Source: Punctularia strigosozonata HHB-11173 SS5 (taxonomy: Eukaryota > Basidiomycota > Agaricomycetes > Corticiales > Punctulariaceae). Taken from it: 23,440 nucleotides of DNA. Below are positions 8,803 to 21,270 of this stretch, one piece after another. Location: positions 561,099 through 584,538 of the forward strand of contig NW_006767446.1 of NCBI RefSeq assembly GCF_000264995.1, read 5' to 3'. The position numbers and the translations under genes are program-made. Each line of letters begins with the position of its first letter. Within the stretch, counting starts at the first letter, position 1. The notes beneath the pieces are model-generated. The model saw only the letters and a list, made by a program, of their open reading frames with translations, had not been told where the DNA came from and made no database searches.

Positions 8803-10136
8803 AAACACCCTGGACAACCCTACCGCAGGCAAAAGCAACGGACCACGACTACTAGCCGTGAAATACGACATCCCAAGGTATCACAAATAGTCGATTATAT
8901 TGTACAAAGGTTCTTAGCAGCATTGCGTGGCTAAGCACAACATTAACTTCAATCATAAAAAGAAGAGGCAGCCTATCAAGAGGACAGTACACGCATGCCC
9001 CCCTGATACCAATCCCGAGTTGTAGTTCATCAACCAGTCGAACTCAAGTCAAACTCCGGCGAGGCGCCCAGAACGCCACACCTACGGAGCAAATGTGGGG
9101 TTCTTGCACAGTGCAGGCATATCGCCGGCCCTTGAGCTTTCCCACCGCAGTGACATGTATATATTAGCAACGTTGCGTGTTTCTAGAACATTGCAGTAAG
9201 ACCGCGAATCGCAGCGTCGGCCCCGTAGGCATCTTCGTATCTGTCAAGTCTGTAATCGGTCCCAGTTGATCAATCGCGGAGATCATTTATCATTTCCTGC
9301 CTGACTTTCCCTAGCTTTTATCTCGGTCTAACCGTGCTCGTTCCGCAATAATCTTTGCCGTGATAGCGGGAATACAATTATTGGCGTGGGGTTAATCGGA
9401 ACCGTTGATGCGGACATGCCTCTGGACGATCTGGTCCCGCGAAGAGAGCGGCCGAGCTTACGAAGAAGAAATCCCCTGCCGCTGCTCAACCCATAACCCC
9501 GCGCTGCTAGGGCCGCTGCTCAACCCATGCAACGTGGTTGAATTCCCTGTGCAGATGGACAGAGGACTGGGCACGGCGCGTTCGCCTGAAAATTATCGCC
9601 AAGACGACTTCGTCACAAGACGAGCGCTCATTACAACGTAATCAATGAATACGGAGCGCGGAATTATCACGTACCTCGCTCCATCAGCAGAGCGCTCTTC
9701 CCCTTCTTACCGAGCCTAATGTAACGTCTTTCGCCTTTGCTTTGCGAGGTATGAAATTGGAAGCTCCGGATCCAGACGAGGTCGCCGGGAGAAGCGTGCT
9801 TTTGGACCAATTGTGGGCTTGTTCAGCAGCTGCAGCAGTGCAGCCTGTACCTGTTCCACATGCTCGATCTTCCTTGAAGTGATGCTCCTCATCAAGGGGG
9901 CGAGTAACGGCTATCCATAGCGGGCGAGTAACGGCTATCCATAGCGGGCGAAGCCCCTCTGGTGTGACTTCACGGCCCTTCTTGAACGTCTGTCTCCCTC
10001 GGGCCTTTACGGCAGAGGCAGACGCGCTGCTATACCCCCCTTGCGAGCTCTCAGATACGGATGTCGAGTACATAAAGGGATGCCGGCATGTGAGGTTACG
10101 GCTAGACGAAGCTGATCGGTGGGACAAACAGACTTA
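8803..10136. other. Gene-poor region, 1.3 kb
   Basis: I find no supported gene. A minus-strand frame of 147 codons (9684-10127) and a plus-strand frame of 78 codons (9405-9641) exist but show no recognisable domain or clear splice structure. A perfect 24-bp tandem duplication (unit starting GGGCGAGTAACGGC) lies at about 9899-9946, and CCGCTGCTCAACCCAT occurs twice near 9479 and 9512. Confidence 0.3.
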
Positions 10137-10711
10137 TTAGGATTCAGGAGTGCAGGACGCCGAGGACGTCTTGAACGTGACGTCGAGATGCATGATGTAG
10201 GTGCCTGCGTCGGGGAGCGCCGGACACTGGACGAAGGAGAAGGAGCCGCCTGACGTTCAGTTGGTCATCGTAGGGTCTAGCGGACCCTCGCGTTGACGTA
10301 ACGCTGGTGCTGGCGCTGCCGTTCGGGACTTGCACCGAGAAAGCATATTTGATGCCGATACCTGTTGGCGCGGGTCAGTATGGTGTGCGCATAGGGCAGG
10401 GGTGGAATTTTATGACGGTGAGCAATAGCAGAACTGACCGGAGTCGTTTTTCCATCCCATGCTGGCACTCGAGTTAACCGGCACGATGGTGTTGCGAGTG
10501 ACGATAACGATCCCTTGCGGTGAATCTTTGAGAGCGCGGATATCGATGAACAGAGGAGGAATAGGTGAACGATGGTGTTGGACGTTGGAAAAGGGTGAGG
10601 AGGGGGGTACTGGGGTATTGGCCATTGAGGAGTGTCTGATCCACTCTGACGGCGTTATCAAGGTGATGGGTACATTCGCAGCATCCGGCTGACTGGGCTC
10701 CCGAGTCTAAC
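10137..10711 (-). pseudogene. Decayed gene for a possible secreted or beta-sandwich protein
   Basis: On the minus strand an open segment from about 10711 to 10439 (containing VPITLITPSEW and SSASMGWKNDSG) joins by a GT-AG intron (10362-10438, 77 bp) to a second segment starting IGIKYAFSVQVPNG. Near 10250-10262 the frame shifts by one base and continues as GGSFSFVQCPALPDAGTY to a stop at 10137-10139. The alternating hydrophobic and Thr/Ser pattern suggests beta strands. No start codon or signal peptide is visible upstream, and the frameshift plus missing 5' end argue for a relic. I do not recognise the family. Confidence 0.35.
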
Positions 10712-11172
10712 GGTGGTGGTCAAGGAGAACAAGACACGCGACACACCAACTCAATTGTGATGCGCCACTTACAGATTTCTCGAGAACGACGACCGCAACT
10801 TCAAGGCCGTCGGCCACCTCTCGTCTTCTCCTTCCCCAGCGACAACGTTTATGGGAATATGACACCGATCTTGCGGCATTCCAACACCTCAGCGACCTCA
10901 GCGTTCGTCGGCCTCCCGCCGATCCCGCGTGGCGCTCGTGTCTCGCATCTCATGCAGGGTCGCTGGTCCACATATCTTCCTGACCGATCTATCTCTGGCA
11001 ACTGGATGCTTTTGCGCACAAGAATAGGCAGCAGTAGCTTCGACGGCTTGAACATGCCTGGATTCTGCAAAACACCTTTCTGTACACGCGCGCGCACCAT
11101 ATGCAAAGGCGAATATAAGGTTGATACAATGACAGGTCTACCTTGAGTGAGGGGTAACCGTTTACTCCAACG
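10712..11172. other. Upstream region of esterase gene A
   Basis: A plus-strand frame at 10757-11146 is open but has no recognisable content and no splice partner. The 3' part must hold the promoter of esterase gene A. Confidence 0.3.
11114..11120 (+). promoter_or_regulatory. Possible TATA box of esterase gene A
   Basis: TATAAGG lies 59 bp upstream of the ATG at 11173, a usual distance for a fungal TATA element with a short leader. This rests on sequence and position only. Confidence 0.35.
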
Positions 11173-13287
11173 ATGCTCCGACTGATCTACCACTTGCTCT
11201 TTTTATTCGCCTTCCGTAGGCTCTCGTTTGCTCAGGCTGCGCCTACGGTCACGGTGAAGAACGGCACTTACGTCGGCATTGCTCTGCCGTCATTCAACCA
11301 GGAGCTCTTTCTGGGTCTACCGTATGCGCAGCAGCCCCTGCCTCCGGACCTGCGCCTACGTCCTCCCCTATCGCTCAACACGTCGTGGACCGGAACGCGG
11401 CCCGCCACAGAATATAGTCCGATATGTGTCGGATATCCGGAAGGAGCAACGGACGACGATTTGGGTCTTGATCTGGGCGAGGCGTGCTTGACGTTGAACG
11501 TCGTTCGTCCCCAGGGAGTTCAACGGGGCAGCAGCATACCCGTCGTGGTCTGGATCCCGTAAGCCCTGTTATGTAAACGTCCAGTCAAGTTAATGCTTAT
11601 CTGCTTGGGCGTAGTGGAGGCGGATTCGGTATGGGCGGGAGTGCTGACCCTCGGTATAACGGCACATTCATCGTGCGGCGTAGTGTCGAGATGGAACAAC
11701 CAATAGTACGCGTCCCTTCCGAAATCCCAAGCGTACGATGAACTCACGCATATATGCAGATCTTCGTCAGCATGAACTACCGCGTCAGCGCCTTCGGCTT
11801 CTTGTGGTCGGAGGAAGTTGCTGCAGAAGGTTTGGGCAACATAGGCTTGCTTGACCAGGTACGCATAGCACTTCTTTCGCATTCCGCGGAAACTGACGTA
11901 CTCCTGTTTTAGTACCTCGCGTTGCGATGGATCCACCAAAATATTGCTGCATTCGGCGGAGATCCGACCAAAGTGACAGCGATGGGCGAGAGGTACGATT
12001 GAACCGTATCGCAACCGTGCCCCTCACTGAGCGACACTATACAGCGCCGGGGCAATTTCTGTTTCCCTCCAGATGATGGCGTTCGGCGCGACGTCCACCA
12101 ACCTCTTCCGCGCCGCTATCCTCGAATCCGGTTCGCCCCCGTCCTGGAACTACCGCACCGCGGAAGAGTTCCAGCCCCAGTTTGACGCCGTCGTCGCCGC
12201 CACCGGGTGCACCAACGAAAGTGACGCGATTGCTTGTTTACGGGCAGTGCCACTTCAGACGTTTATTGCCGCGACGAACGTCACGGTTCCTATTCCGTGG
12301 GGCCCGGTCATGGACGATGCGTTCTTGAGGGGTAGTCCTACAGCGACGCTCAAGTCCGAAAATTTCATCAAGGTCCCAATATTGCATGGAGGTACGTCGT
12401 AGTGCCTTGCTAGTGCATGTGGAAGATGAACAAACCCAAAATCAGCGAACCTGGACGAAGGGGCATACTTCGGACCCAAGGGGATCGATAATGACGCGGC
12501 GCTAGAGAGCATCATCGCAAGGACTTATCCTCATCTAACAAACGAGTCGATCAGCAAGATCATGGAGCTATACCCGAATGACCCGTCGATCGGATGCCCA
12601 TATGACACTGGAGATGGCGTACTCTCGTCGGGTCAGCAAGACAAACGCGCGTTTAGTATATGGGGGGACGTCGTCATGCATGCAGGGGTTAGTAAAGGTT
12701 GCATGGTATCGAAGAATCAGGAGTCTCATCTCCTCTGCAGCGCAGGCTTCTAGGAGATAGTATCGCCAAGACGCACGATGTTTTCTCCTACCATTTTGCT
12801 CAAATTCCTGATAATGCGACTATAGAAGATGGAGGTTCGTGGTTACAATCTGTTCCCAATCCAAACCTCACCCCGCGAATTCCAGTTCAACACTTCCAGG
12901 AGGTCGCCTTCGTGTTCAACAATCCCGGCCCTACGCGCAACCCTTTGTCCACGCGGCTTGGGGACGCGGAGCTGGCAAACCTCATGACGAGCTACTGGTG
13001 AGCACTTCGCATTCTCACCTTTTCCACCTTGTTAACCACTCGCTCTCAGGATATCCTTCGTAAACCACTTGGACCCCAATCACAGTGGCATGAAGGGCGC
13101 ACCTATTTGGCCGAGCTACCGCCAGCAGGCAAAGAATATGGTATTCAAGCGTCAGGGCAGTTTCTTGCAGGACGATGTCTACCGTGCCCTAGGAATCAAT
13201 TTGTACGTGCAAGAATTGTACCATTCGTATACGCGCTTACAGAATATTGCTAGTCTGAACTCCCTTGAGAGCGAAATGCAACACTGA
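11173..13287 (+). CDS. Secreted type B carboxylesterase/lipase, paralogue A
   Basis: Ten exons: 11173-11558, 11615-11705, 11760-11858, 11913-11992, 12045-12391, 12446-12687, 12741-12834, 12886-12997, 13050-13202 and 13254-13287; 545 residues, all introns GT-AG and 51-56 bp. It starts with a hydrophobic signal peptide ending near FAQAAP. The alpha/beta-hydrolase features of the fungal carboxylesterase/Candida rugosa-type lipase family are present: the YAQQPLPP segment, the oxyanion-hole glycines 130-132, MNYRVSAFGFLWS, FGGDPTKVTAMGESAG with nucleophile Ser219, DEG with Glu339, and QHFQEVAFVF with His449. The cysteines of EACLTLN and of GCTNESDAIACLR fit the two family disulfides. It should hydrolyse carboxylic esters outside the cell; the substrate (lipid, sterol ester, feruloyl or acetyl ester) cannot be told. 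Unusual: proline (129) precedes the oxyanion GGG where paralogues B and C have tyrosine. It lies 554 bp upstream of paralogue B in the same direction. Confidence 0.92.
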
Positions 13288-13841
13288 GCCTCAGGCAGTC
13301 GTGCGTACGGAGTTGTTCCTCGTGTCTTAGCGTCAATGAGACCTCCTTGAATCGGACCTGTTTCCTCTTGTTCCCGCCCAATGCCGGGAGCATTGAACAG
13401 CAGTTGAAGTAACCTGATCAGCGCAGAATCTGAGAATCCGTCGCCGAAGTCTGGATTGCCTCTATCACGGGAGCAGATGATATCAGGCGGTCCCGATGAG
13501 CTTTCAACCAGGAAGTCAGGGTCGCGGAGCACAATGCAGACGATGACACCAGGGTGCAGTGGAGTCCGCTATGATGCACGAAGTTGCGAACTTTGTGTGG
13601 GCATACAATACCAAATGCGCCCCAGGGTTTCTCACGTGGCTCACTCCTCAACTTCTTCCACGCTCACCCGTTCAACCTCCATCGTTCATCGGCACCACGC
13701 TCCACGACCGTCTGCAGCTTACAGAGCACTTGCATCTTTTGAACCCATGACCGACCATGGCTGGACATCTCTTCGGACAAGAGGGTGTTATGAGGCATGA
13801 GTCCATCCCCTCAAACCCTCGCACGAAAATCGATCGTCCCC
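13288..13841. other. Spacer between esterase genes A and B
   Basis: It should hold the terminator of A and the promoter of B. Minus-strand frames (13179-13532 and 13418-13651) are open but have no recognisable domain and overlap the end of gene A, so I do not call them. Confidence 0.35.
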
Positions 13842-15980
13842 ATGTACAAATACCATCTCGTCGCTCTTGCCGCACTTACCTTCTGCTACGGAGCCATTCC
13901 TACAGAAGCTACACCCAGAGCAACAGTCAGGAATGGGACATACGTCGGCTTCTCCCTTCCGTCTTTCGAGCAGGAGCTATTTCTGGGTATGCCGTATGCC
14001 CAACAACCCCTGCCGCCGAACCTGCGCCTCCGACCTCCGGTTTCGCTCAATACATCGTGGAACGGCACTCGCAATGCCATGGAATATAGCCCCATATGCA
14101 TTGGCTACCCGTCCGGTGGCGCCAACGACGATCTCGGGCATGAACTCAGCGAAGCGTGTCTAACCTTGAACATCGTGCGCCCAGCAGGTATTGTACAGGG
14201 CAGTAATGTTCCCGTGGTTGTATGGATCTAGTGCGTCACTCTTTATGATTTGTGCAAGATTTCACGTACTGACCACGAACTTTGCAGTGGAGGAGGTTTT
14301 CAGATGGGCGGCAGCGCAGATCAGCGCTACAACGGGTCATGGGTCGTTCAACGTAGTGTTGAAATGAAGCAACCTATCGTCGGTGGTTATTCCTTCATCA
14401 CTGAACCACGCTAATGTTTCGACCCGGCAGATCTTCGCCAGTATCAACTATCGTGTCACTGCCTTCGGGTTCCTGTGGTCTCAGGAGATCGCGGCTGAAG
14501 GTGCAGGTAACTTCGGTCTGCTCGATCAGGTGCGCGTGTGAGCTTTCACTCGCCCAAACTGCGCATTCCTCATACTTGCGCTTCACAGCACCTTGCTCTA
14601 CGCTGGATACATGAGAATATCGATGCATTTGGTGGCGATCCGAGCAAAGTGACTATCATGGGGGAAAGGTACGTTATTTCTGTAGTGGCATCTCTGTGTC
14701 GCTCATGCGACAATTATCGCCTGATGTAGCGCCGGCGGGCAGAGCGTTGCTATGCAGCTCTTGGCCTTCGGAGCCAAGACCACCGATCTCTTCCGCGCCG
14801 GGATAGCTGAGTCTGGCTCTGCTTCAGGCGTTCAATATCGTACCGCTGCCGAGTACCAGCCGCAGTTCAATTCTGTAGTGAACGCAACTGGCTGCTCTGG
14901 CGCTGCAGATGTAGTAGCGTGTTTGCGAAGCGTGCCTGTTGAGACATTCATTGCGGCGACAAATGTCTCCGCACCGATCTCGTGGAGCCCTGTCATCGAT
15001 GGATCATTCCTCAAGTCTCCACCTACAGCCACCCTCCGGGCAGGAAAAAATTTCATCAAGGTACCGTTCTTAACTGGTGGTGAGTTTGATTTACAATTCT
15101 AATAGATATGTTGTGTTAACAACAGTTTTAAGCGAACCTGGATGAAGGTGGGGCGTTCGGGCAGAGAGGCATTGACAACGACACGGCGCTCGTCGATGCA
15201 CTGCGAAGCTCTTACCCTCATTTGACCAACGAGAGCATCACCACTATCCTGCAGCTATATCCCGACGACCCTTCCATCGGCTGTCCTTACAATACCAGTG
15301 ACGGGATCCTTTCCACTGGCAGACAAGATAAACGCTCCTTCAGCATCTTCGGTGACACAACAATGCATGCCGGTGTATGTGATCAGTGCTGTTGCCGATC
15401 CGCTCTTATTCTTCAGCTACAGCGTCGCTTGTTAGCGCAGAGCATAGCTACAGCGCATGATGTCTTTACCTACCACTTTGCTCAGCCACCTGACAACGCT
15501 ACGATCGAGGATGGCGGTACTTGATCTCCTGCTTCAGTCACGATATTCCTCTAACAACGTAATGATCAGTATCGCACTTCCAAGAGGTCGCATATGTCTT
15601 CAGTAATCCTCTTCCCACCCAGAACCCACTGTCCAAAAGAGCGGGTGATGCTCAACTCGCCAATCTGATGACGAGCTTCTGGTGCGCCCCGTCTTCACGT
15701 TATCTCATATCTCTTAACACGAACCGTTCGCGGGGCAGGGTGTCTTTCATCCATAACCTGGATCCGAACTATAGCGATGTCCCGGGCGCACCGCGCTGGC
15801 CCAGCTATCGCGAGCATGCACAAAACATTGTCTTTAAGCGACAAGGGAGTTTCGCGCAGAATGACGACTATCGTGCTGAAGGAATCGCCTTGTAAGCACC
15901 GTGCTCGAACTACTGCTCGCGCGCTGATATACTCTGTTACTTTCAGTTTGAATACCCTCGAGGGCGAGATGGAACACTGA
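13842..15980 (+). CDS. Secreted type B carboxylesterase/lipase, paralogue B
   Basis: Ten exons: 13842-14230, 14288-14378, 14431-14529, 14589-14668, 14730-15079, 15133-15374, 15423-15516, 15570-15681, 15739-15891 and 15947-15980; 547 residues. Intron positions and phases equal those of paralogue A, and most exons have identical length. I chose ATG 13842 because the signal peptide (MYKYHLVALAALTFCYG) begins there; an in-frame ATG at 13797 would add 15 polar residues. Family marks: YGGGF oxyanion hole (Gly131-133), FGGDPSKVTIMGESAG with Ser220, NLDEGGAFG with Glu341, and SHFQEVAYVF with His451. Several N-glycosylation sequons and a lack of membrane segments fit a secreted glycoprotein. The reading frame is intact. 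For the exon 7 acceptor, ATTCTTCAG six bases upstream is an alternative that would add two residues. Confidence 0.92.
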
Positions 15981-16447
15981 CGTCTTAACAGCTTTTTATA
16001 TTCGAGATATTCTTCGTGACTTTGATCGTACGCAAGCTCTCGTGACGGGTCCCGAGTTTGACTTTGCCGGTCTTTGCTTTACACAATCCAAGCATTCAAC
16101 CTTCGCCAGGACTGTATTGACGAAATACGTACTGGACTTCTGATGTGACGTCCGTCTTCGGTTCCCGCAGCTTCGCAAGTCATCGGTTCTTGTTGTTCTG
16201 GAAAGTCCGGGCGAGAAGTCATGCAGAACCCCCCTTTCCCGACGGTCGTATTTTACCATTCAACGGAGTTTTCACATTTTTAGACGACCTTGAACCCATG
16301 ACTTGCATGTAGATGCATCATGCGCTTTACAGGCAATCCTCCGAAACTGTACAAGACGTGCATTTTCTCTATCTCATGCGCATATATGGGCGAAATGTGA
16401 TCTTTGGATACGATTTGGCACTCCCCCAGCGCCTGGTACTCCTCGAT
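15981..16447. other. Spacer between esterase genes B and C
   Basis: It should hold the 3' end of B and the promoter of C. An upstream in-frame extension of C from 16313 is open, but I read it as 5' UTR because the signal peptide begins at 16448. Nothing else is visible. Confidence 0.35.
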
Positions 16448-18630
<2,183 letters not shown>

Positions 18631-18810
18631 ATGATCGCCGCGATCCTATCTATGCCTTTGAATTCCCGGCCCGTCTCCGTGCCGCCTGTAGGTATTGTTG
18701 AGCCGTTCAATACGATGGGTCGTGAGTAAGTCACGAATAGCTCAAGAAACGACTATCAACATCCACAGAAGCACAGCTCCGCGTGCTTCGTTTGGTCCAA
18801 AAAGATGATC
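18631..18810. other. 3' flank of esterase gene C
   Basis: Probable 3' UTR and terminator of paralogue C. No separate feature is visible. Confidence 0.3.
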
Positions 18811-19051
18811 TCAATTTGAGCGGATCCTGCTGCGCCTTCTTCGATTTTCCGCGATGACGGCATGTGAGCCTCGTGCCTCCTTACCCCCTGCTCCGGATTT
18901 CTTGCGTGCTTCTCAATAGAGACGCTGTTCCACCAACCGCGGCACATGGACTCACCTTCTGGGGTCCGACTCGTAGCTGAATGCCTTGAGGACCCGGCTG
19001 ACCGACTAACGGAGGGCCGTTGATCATCACTTGTATGGTCAACAACCTCAT
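18811..19051 (-). CDS. Possible 61-residue two-exon ORF, unknown
   Basis: On the minus strand an ATG at 19051-19049 opens a 96-nt exon (to 18956; contains INGPPLVGQPGPQGIQLRVG) that ends at a good GTGAGT donor. A 55-bp intron (18901-18955) with a weak AAG acceptor leads to 29 more codons ending in a very basic tail (ENRRRRSRIRSN) and a stop at 18811. A stop precedes the ATG in frame. The composition looks protein-like, but the length is small and I know no family for it. It could equally be a fragment of an older gene. Confidence 0.2.
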
Positions 19052-19334
19052 GATCTCCGCTCATCGTATACCGAGCAACTCATGCACTTGTTGGCCGCTT
19101 CTGGTCGCTAAGGCAAGGCGTTGGGCGTGTTACGATGGCCGTCGCCCCCTAACCGAGAACCTTGCCAGCGCAAATCGCAAAGGGCCGAGATGGGACCGAT
19201 CTGTATCAGAGAACCTCAAGGTGAGCGTTCGTATATTGAAACCTCGTGACTTCATCGGACAACCGTCGTACTCTCTATGAAAGGCACATTCGACCCAGCT
19301 ATGTCTTCCGTGTTCAGCGGCTCCGTCATGGCAG

Positions 19335-19342
19335 CATAAAAG
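19335..19342 (+). promoter_or_regulatory. Possible TATA box of the CE15 gene
   Basis: CATAAAAG lies about 63-70 bp upstream of the ATG at 19405, a plausible TATA position. Only sequence and spacing support it. Confidence 0.35.
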
Positions 19343-19404
19343 GGCAGGGGCAACGGTCTCCGACAGCAAGGCCTGCAATCTTCGCTACTGGTGCCGCTGC
19401 TAAT

Positions 19405-20791
19405 ATGTCCATTCGCCTATTCTCGGTGTTGCTCTTCGCGCTTGTCGCGGTTGCGCGAGGGGTACCTCCCCGAGCAGGCGAGCCACGATAACCTGTTTGT
19501 GCATTCAATAATCCTTAACGTGGAAAAGACGCAGACTGCCCGACACCTGCGACCATCCCAGGAATCAACCTCACCACCCTCCCCGACCCCTTCAAGCTCA
19601 ACGACGGAACCCCCGTCCGCACGAAGGACGACTTCGCGTGCCGCCAAAAACAGATCGCCGCGCTCATCCAAGGGTATGAAGCCGGGTTCCTGCCCGGGAA
19701 GCCGGACATCGTGGAGGCCAACTTCACCCAGCGCGGCACTTCGGGCACCCTGAGCGTGACGGCGGGCTTCAGCAACAAGACCATCTCGTTCTCATCTAGC
19801 CTGACTTTCCCGTCTGCGACTGCGCCAACCGGAGGTTGGCCACTGCTCATTGCGTACGATGGAGCCAGCATCCCCGTTCCATCTGGTGTAAGTGGGCCGC
19901 ACTCATGATGCACCGCATCATGGTCCCTGACATCTTCCTACAGGTGGCCACCCTCGTATACAACGTAGACAACATCGGTCAGCAAAATGACCAGAGCAGC
20001 CGCGGCGTCGGGTTGTTCTTCCAGCTGTACGGGTCGGACGCGTCCGCATCCGCGATGACGGCCTGGGTGTGGGGCTTGAGCCGGATCATCGATGCGCTCG
20101 AGGCAACCCCCAACGCGCATATCAACCTCAACAAGCTGGCCGTGACCGGATGCTCCCGCGATGGCAAGGGCGCGCTGATGGCAGGCGCCTTCGAGCCGCG
20201 TATCGCGCTCACCATCCCGCAAGAGTCCGGCTCGGGAGGCGACACATGCGTGAGTACTCGTCTGCCGAGACAGGCGGCGACAAGGAGCAGCGGCTGACTG
20301 TGACTTTGATCCAGTGGCGTCTGTCCAAGTTCGAGCAGGACAGCGGCGACGTCGTGCAGGAGGCGGTCGAGATCGTGCAGGAGAACGTCTGGTTCTCGCC
20401 CAACTTCACCAACTACGTGCACAACATCTCGACGCTGCCGTACGACCACCACCTGCTCGCGGCGCTCGTCGCACCCCGCGCGCTCATCTCGTTCGAGAAT
20501 ACCGACTTCGAGTGGCTGAGCCCGCTCAGCGCGTGGGGCTGCATGAACGCCGCGCACACCGTGTTCGAGGCGCTCGGCATCCCGGAGAACCACGGATTCC
20601 TCCAGCAAGGCGGGCACCAGCACTGCCAATTCCCGAGTAACCAGACAGACCCACTCTTTGCATTCTTCGACAAGTTCATCTTCGGGGAGCAGAACGTCAG
20701 CACGGACTTCTTCGCTACGAACGACGTGTTCAACGGGACTGTGTTCAACTCGACGTTCTGGATCGACTGGGAGACGCCGACATTGGACTGA
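19405..20791 (+). CDS. Secreted glucuronoyl methylesterase (CAZy CE15)
   Basis: Four exons: 19405-19477, 19535-19887, 19944-20249 and 20315-20791; 402 residues. The signal peptide [19 protein letters not shown] precedes a typical CE15 start ([26 protein letters not shown]). The catalytic domain has the family motif GCSRDGKGA with nucleophile Ser213, PQESGSGG with Glu236, and HQHCQF with His347, so the triad is complete. CE15 enzymes cut the ester between lignin alcohols and 4-O-methyl-glucuronic acid of xylan, freeing hemicellulose from lignin. There is no CBM1 and no linker, so it is a single-domain form. Intron 1 (19478-19534) fits the frame only with a GC donor (CAG|GCGAGC); the nearby GTACCT at 19462 would shift the frame. 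The other introns are GT-AG (56 and 65 bp). It lies about 0.8 kb downstream of the three carboxylesterases in the same direction. Confidence 0.93.
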
Positions 20792-21270
20792 TAGGAATAT
20801 GTGTGACAGGATCAGGTCAGGCCCGGGTAGCACCGACTGTTGTTGTAGTGTATCTGGATTTTAGCGATACAACGTTGCGATTTGCTGCGTGCCCACGACC
20901 ATAAGGACTGAACAAGGATTGGCTCTTGAGTGGGCGCCCCCAGATGAGCAAGGCGAGTTAGTAATGCAAACGTAGGTGGATGGAAACACGGTCGCCTCAA
21001 CACATTTGCGTCGAAGTTGAAGGCGAAGACGGAGAGGAACAGAACAAAGGAGCAGTATTCGGTTTTCTGAGACGGAGCGAGGAACGAGCAAAGGCGTGAG
21101 AAAGTAGTCTATGCACGAGCGCGATGACGCGGCGGCGGCCCCTCACCCGCTCGCCTCCGACGTCGCCAAGCGCGAGCTGAAGTCCAGCCTCCCGTCGGGC
21201 TGCCGATCCCATCTAGCTCGTGTTTTTGATTTTTGTTCGCGCTACTCCCTGCAATACGACAAAAAAAAAA
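20792..21270. other. Spacer between the CE15 gene and the retroelement
   Basis: The 5' part is probably the CE15 3' UTR. The 3' part should be the 5' leader of the retroelement, ending in a run of ten A just before the ATG at 21271. No ORF is supported. Confidence 0.35.

Noticed and set aside
9684-10127. 147-codon minus-strand ORF as a gene
   Set aside because: No domain, no splice partner, low-complexity composition and an internal 24-bp duplication; evidence too thin to call.
10757-11146. 129-codon plus-strand ORF before esterase A
   Set aside because: No recognisable sequence or splice links, and it lies in the expected promoter region.
13179-13651. Minus-strand ORFs between esterases A and B
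   Set aside because: They overlap the last exons of A and show no known features; likely chance frames.
16313-16447. N-terminal extension of esterase C from 16313
   Set aside because: The extension is polar and would place the signal peptide 45 residues inside; the ATG at 16448 starts the signal peptide directly.
19979-20833. 284-codon minus-strand ORF
   Set aside because: Antisense shadow of the GC-rich CE15 coding exons, which carry the complete catalytic motifs on the plus strand.
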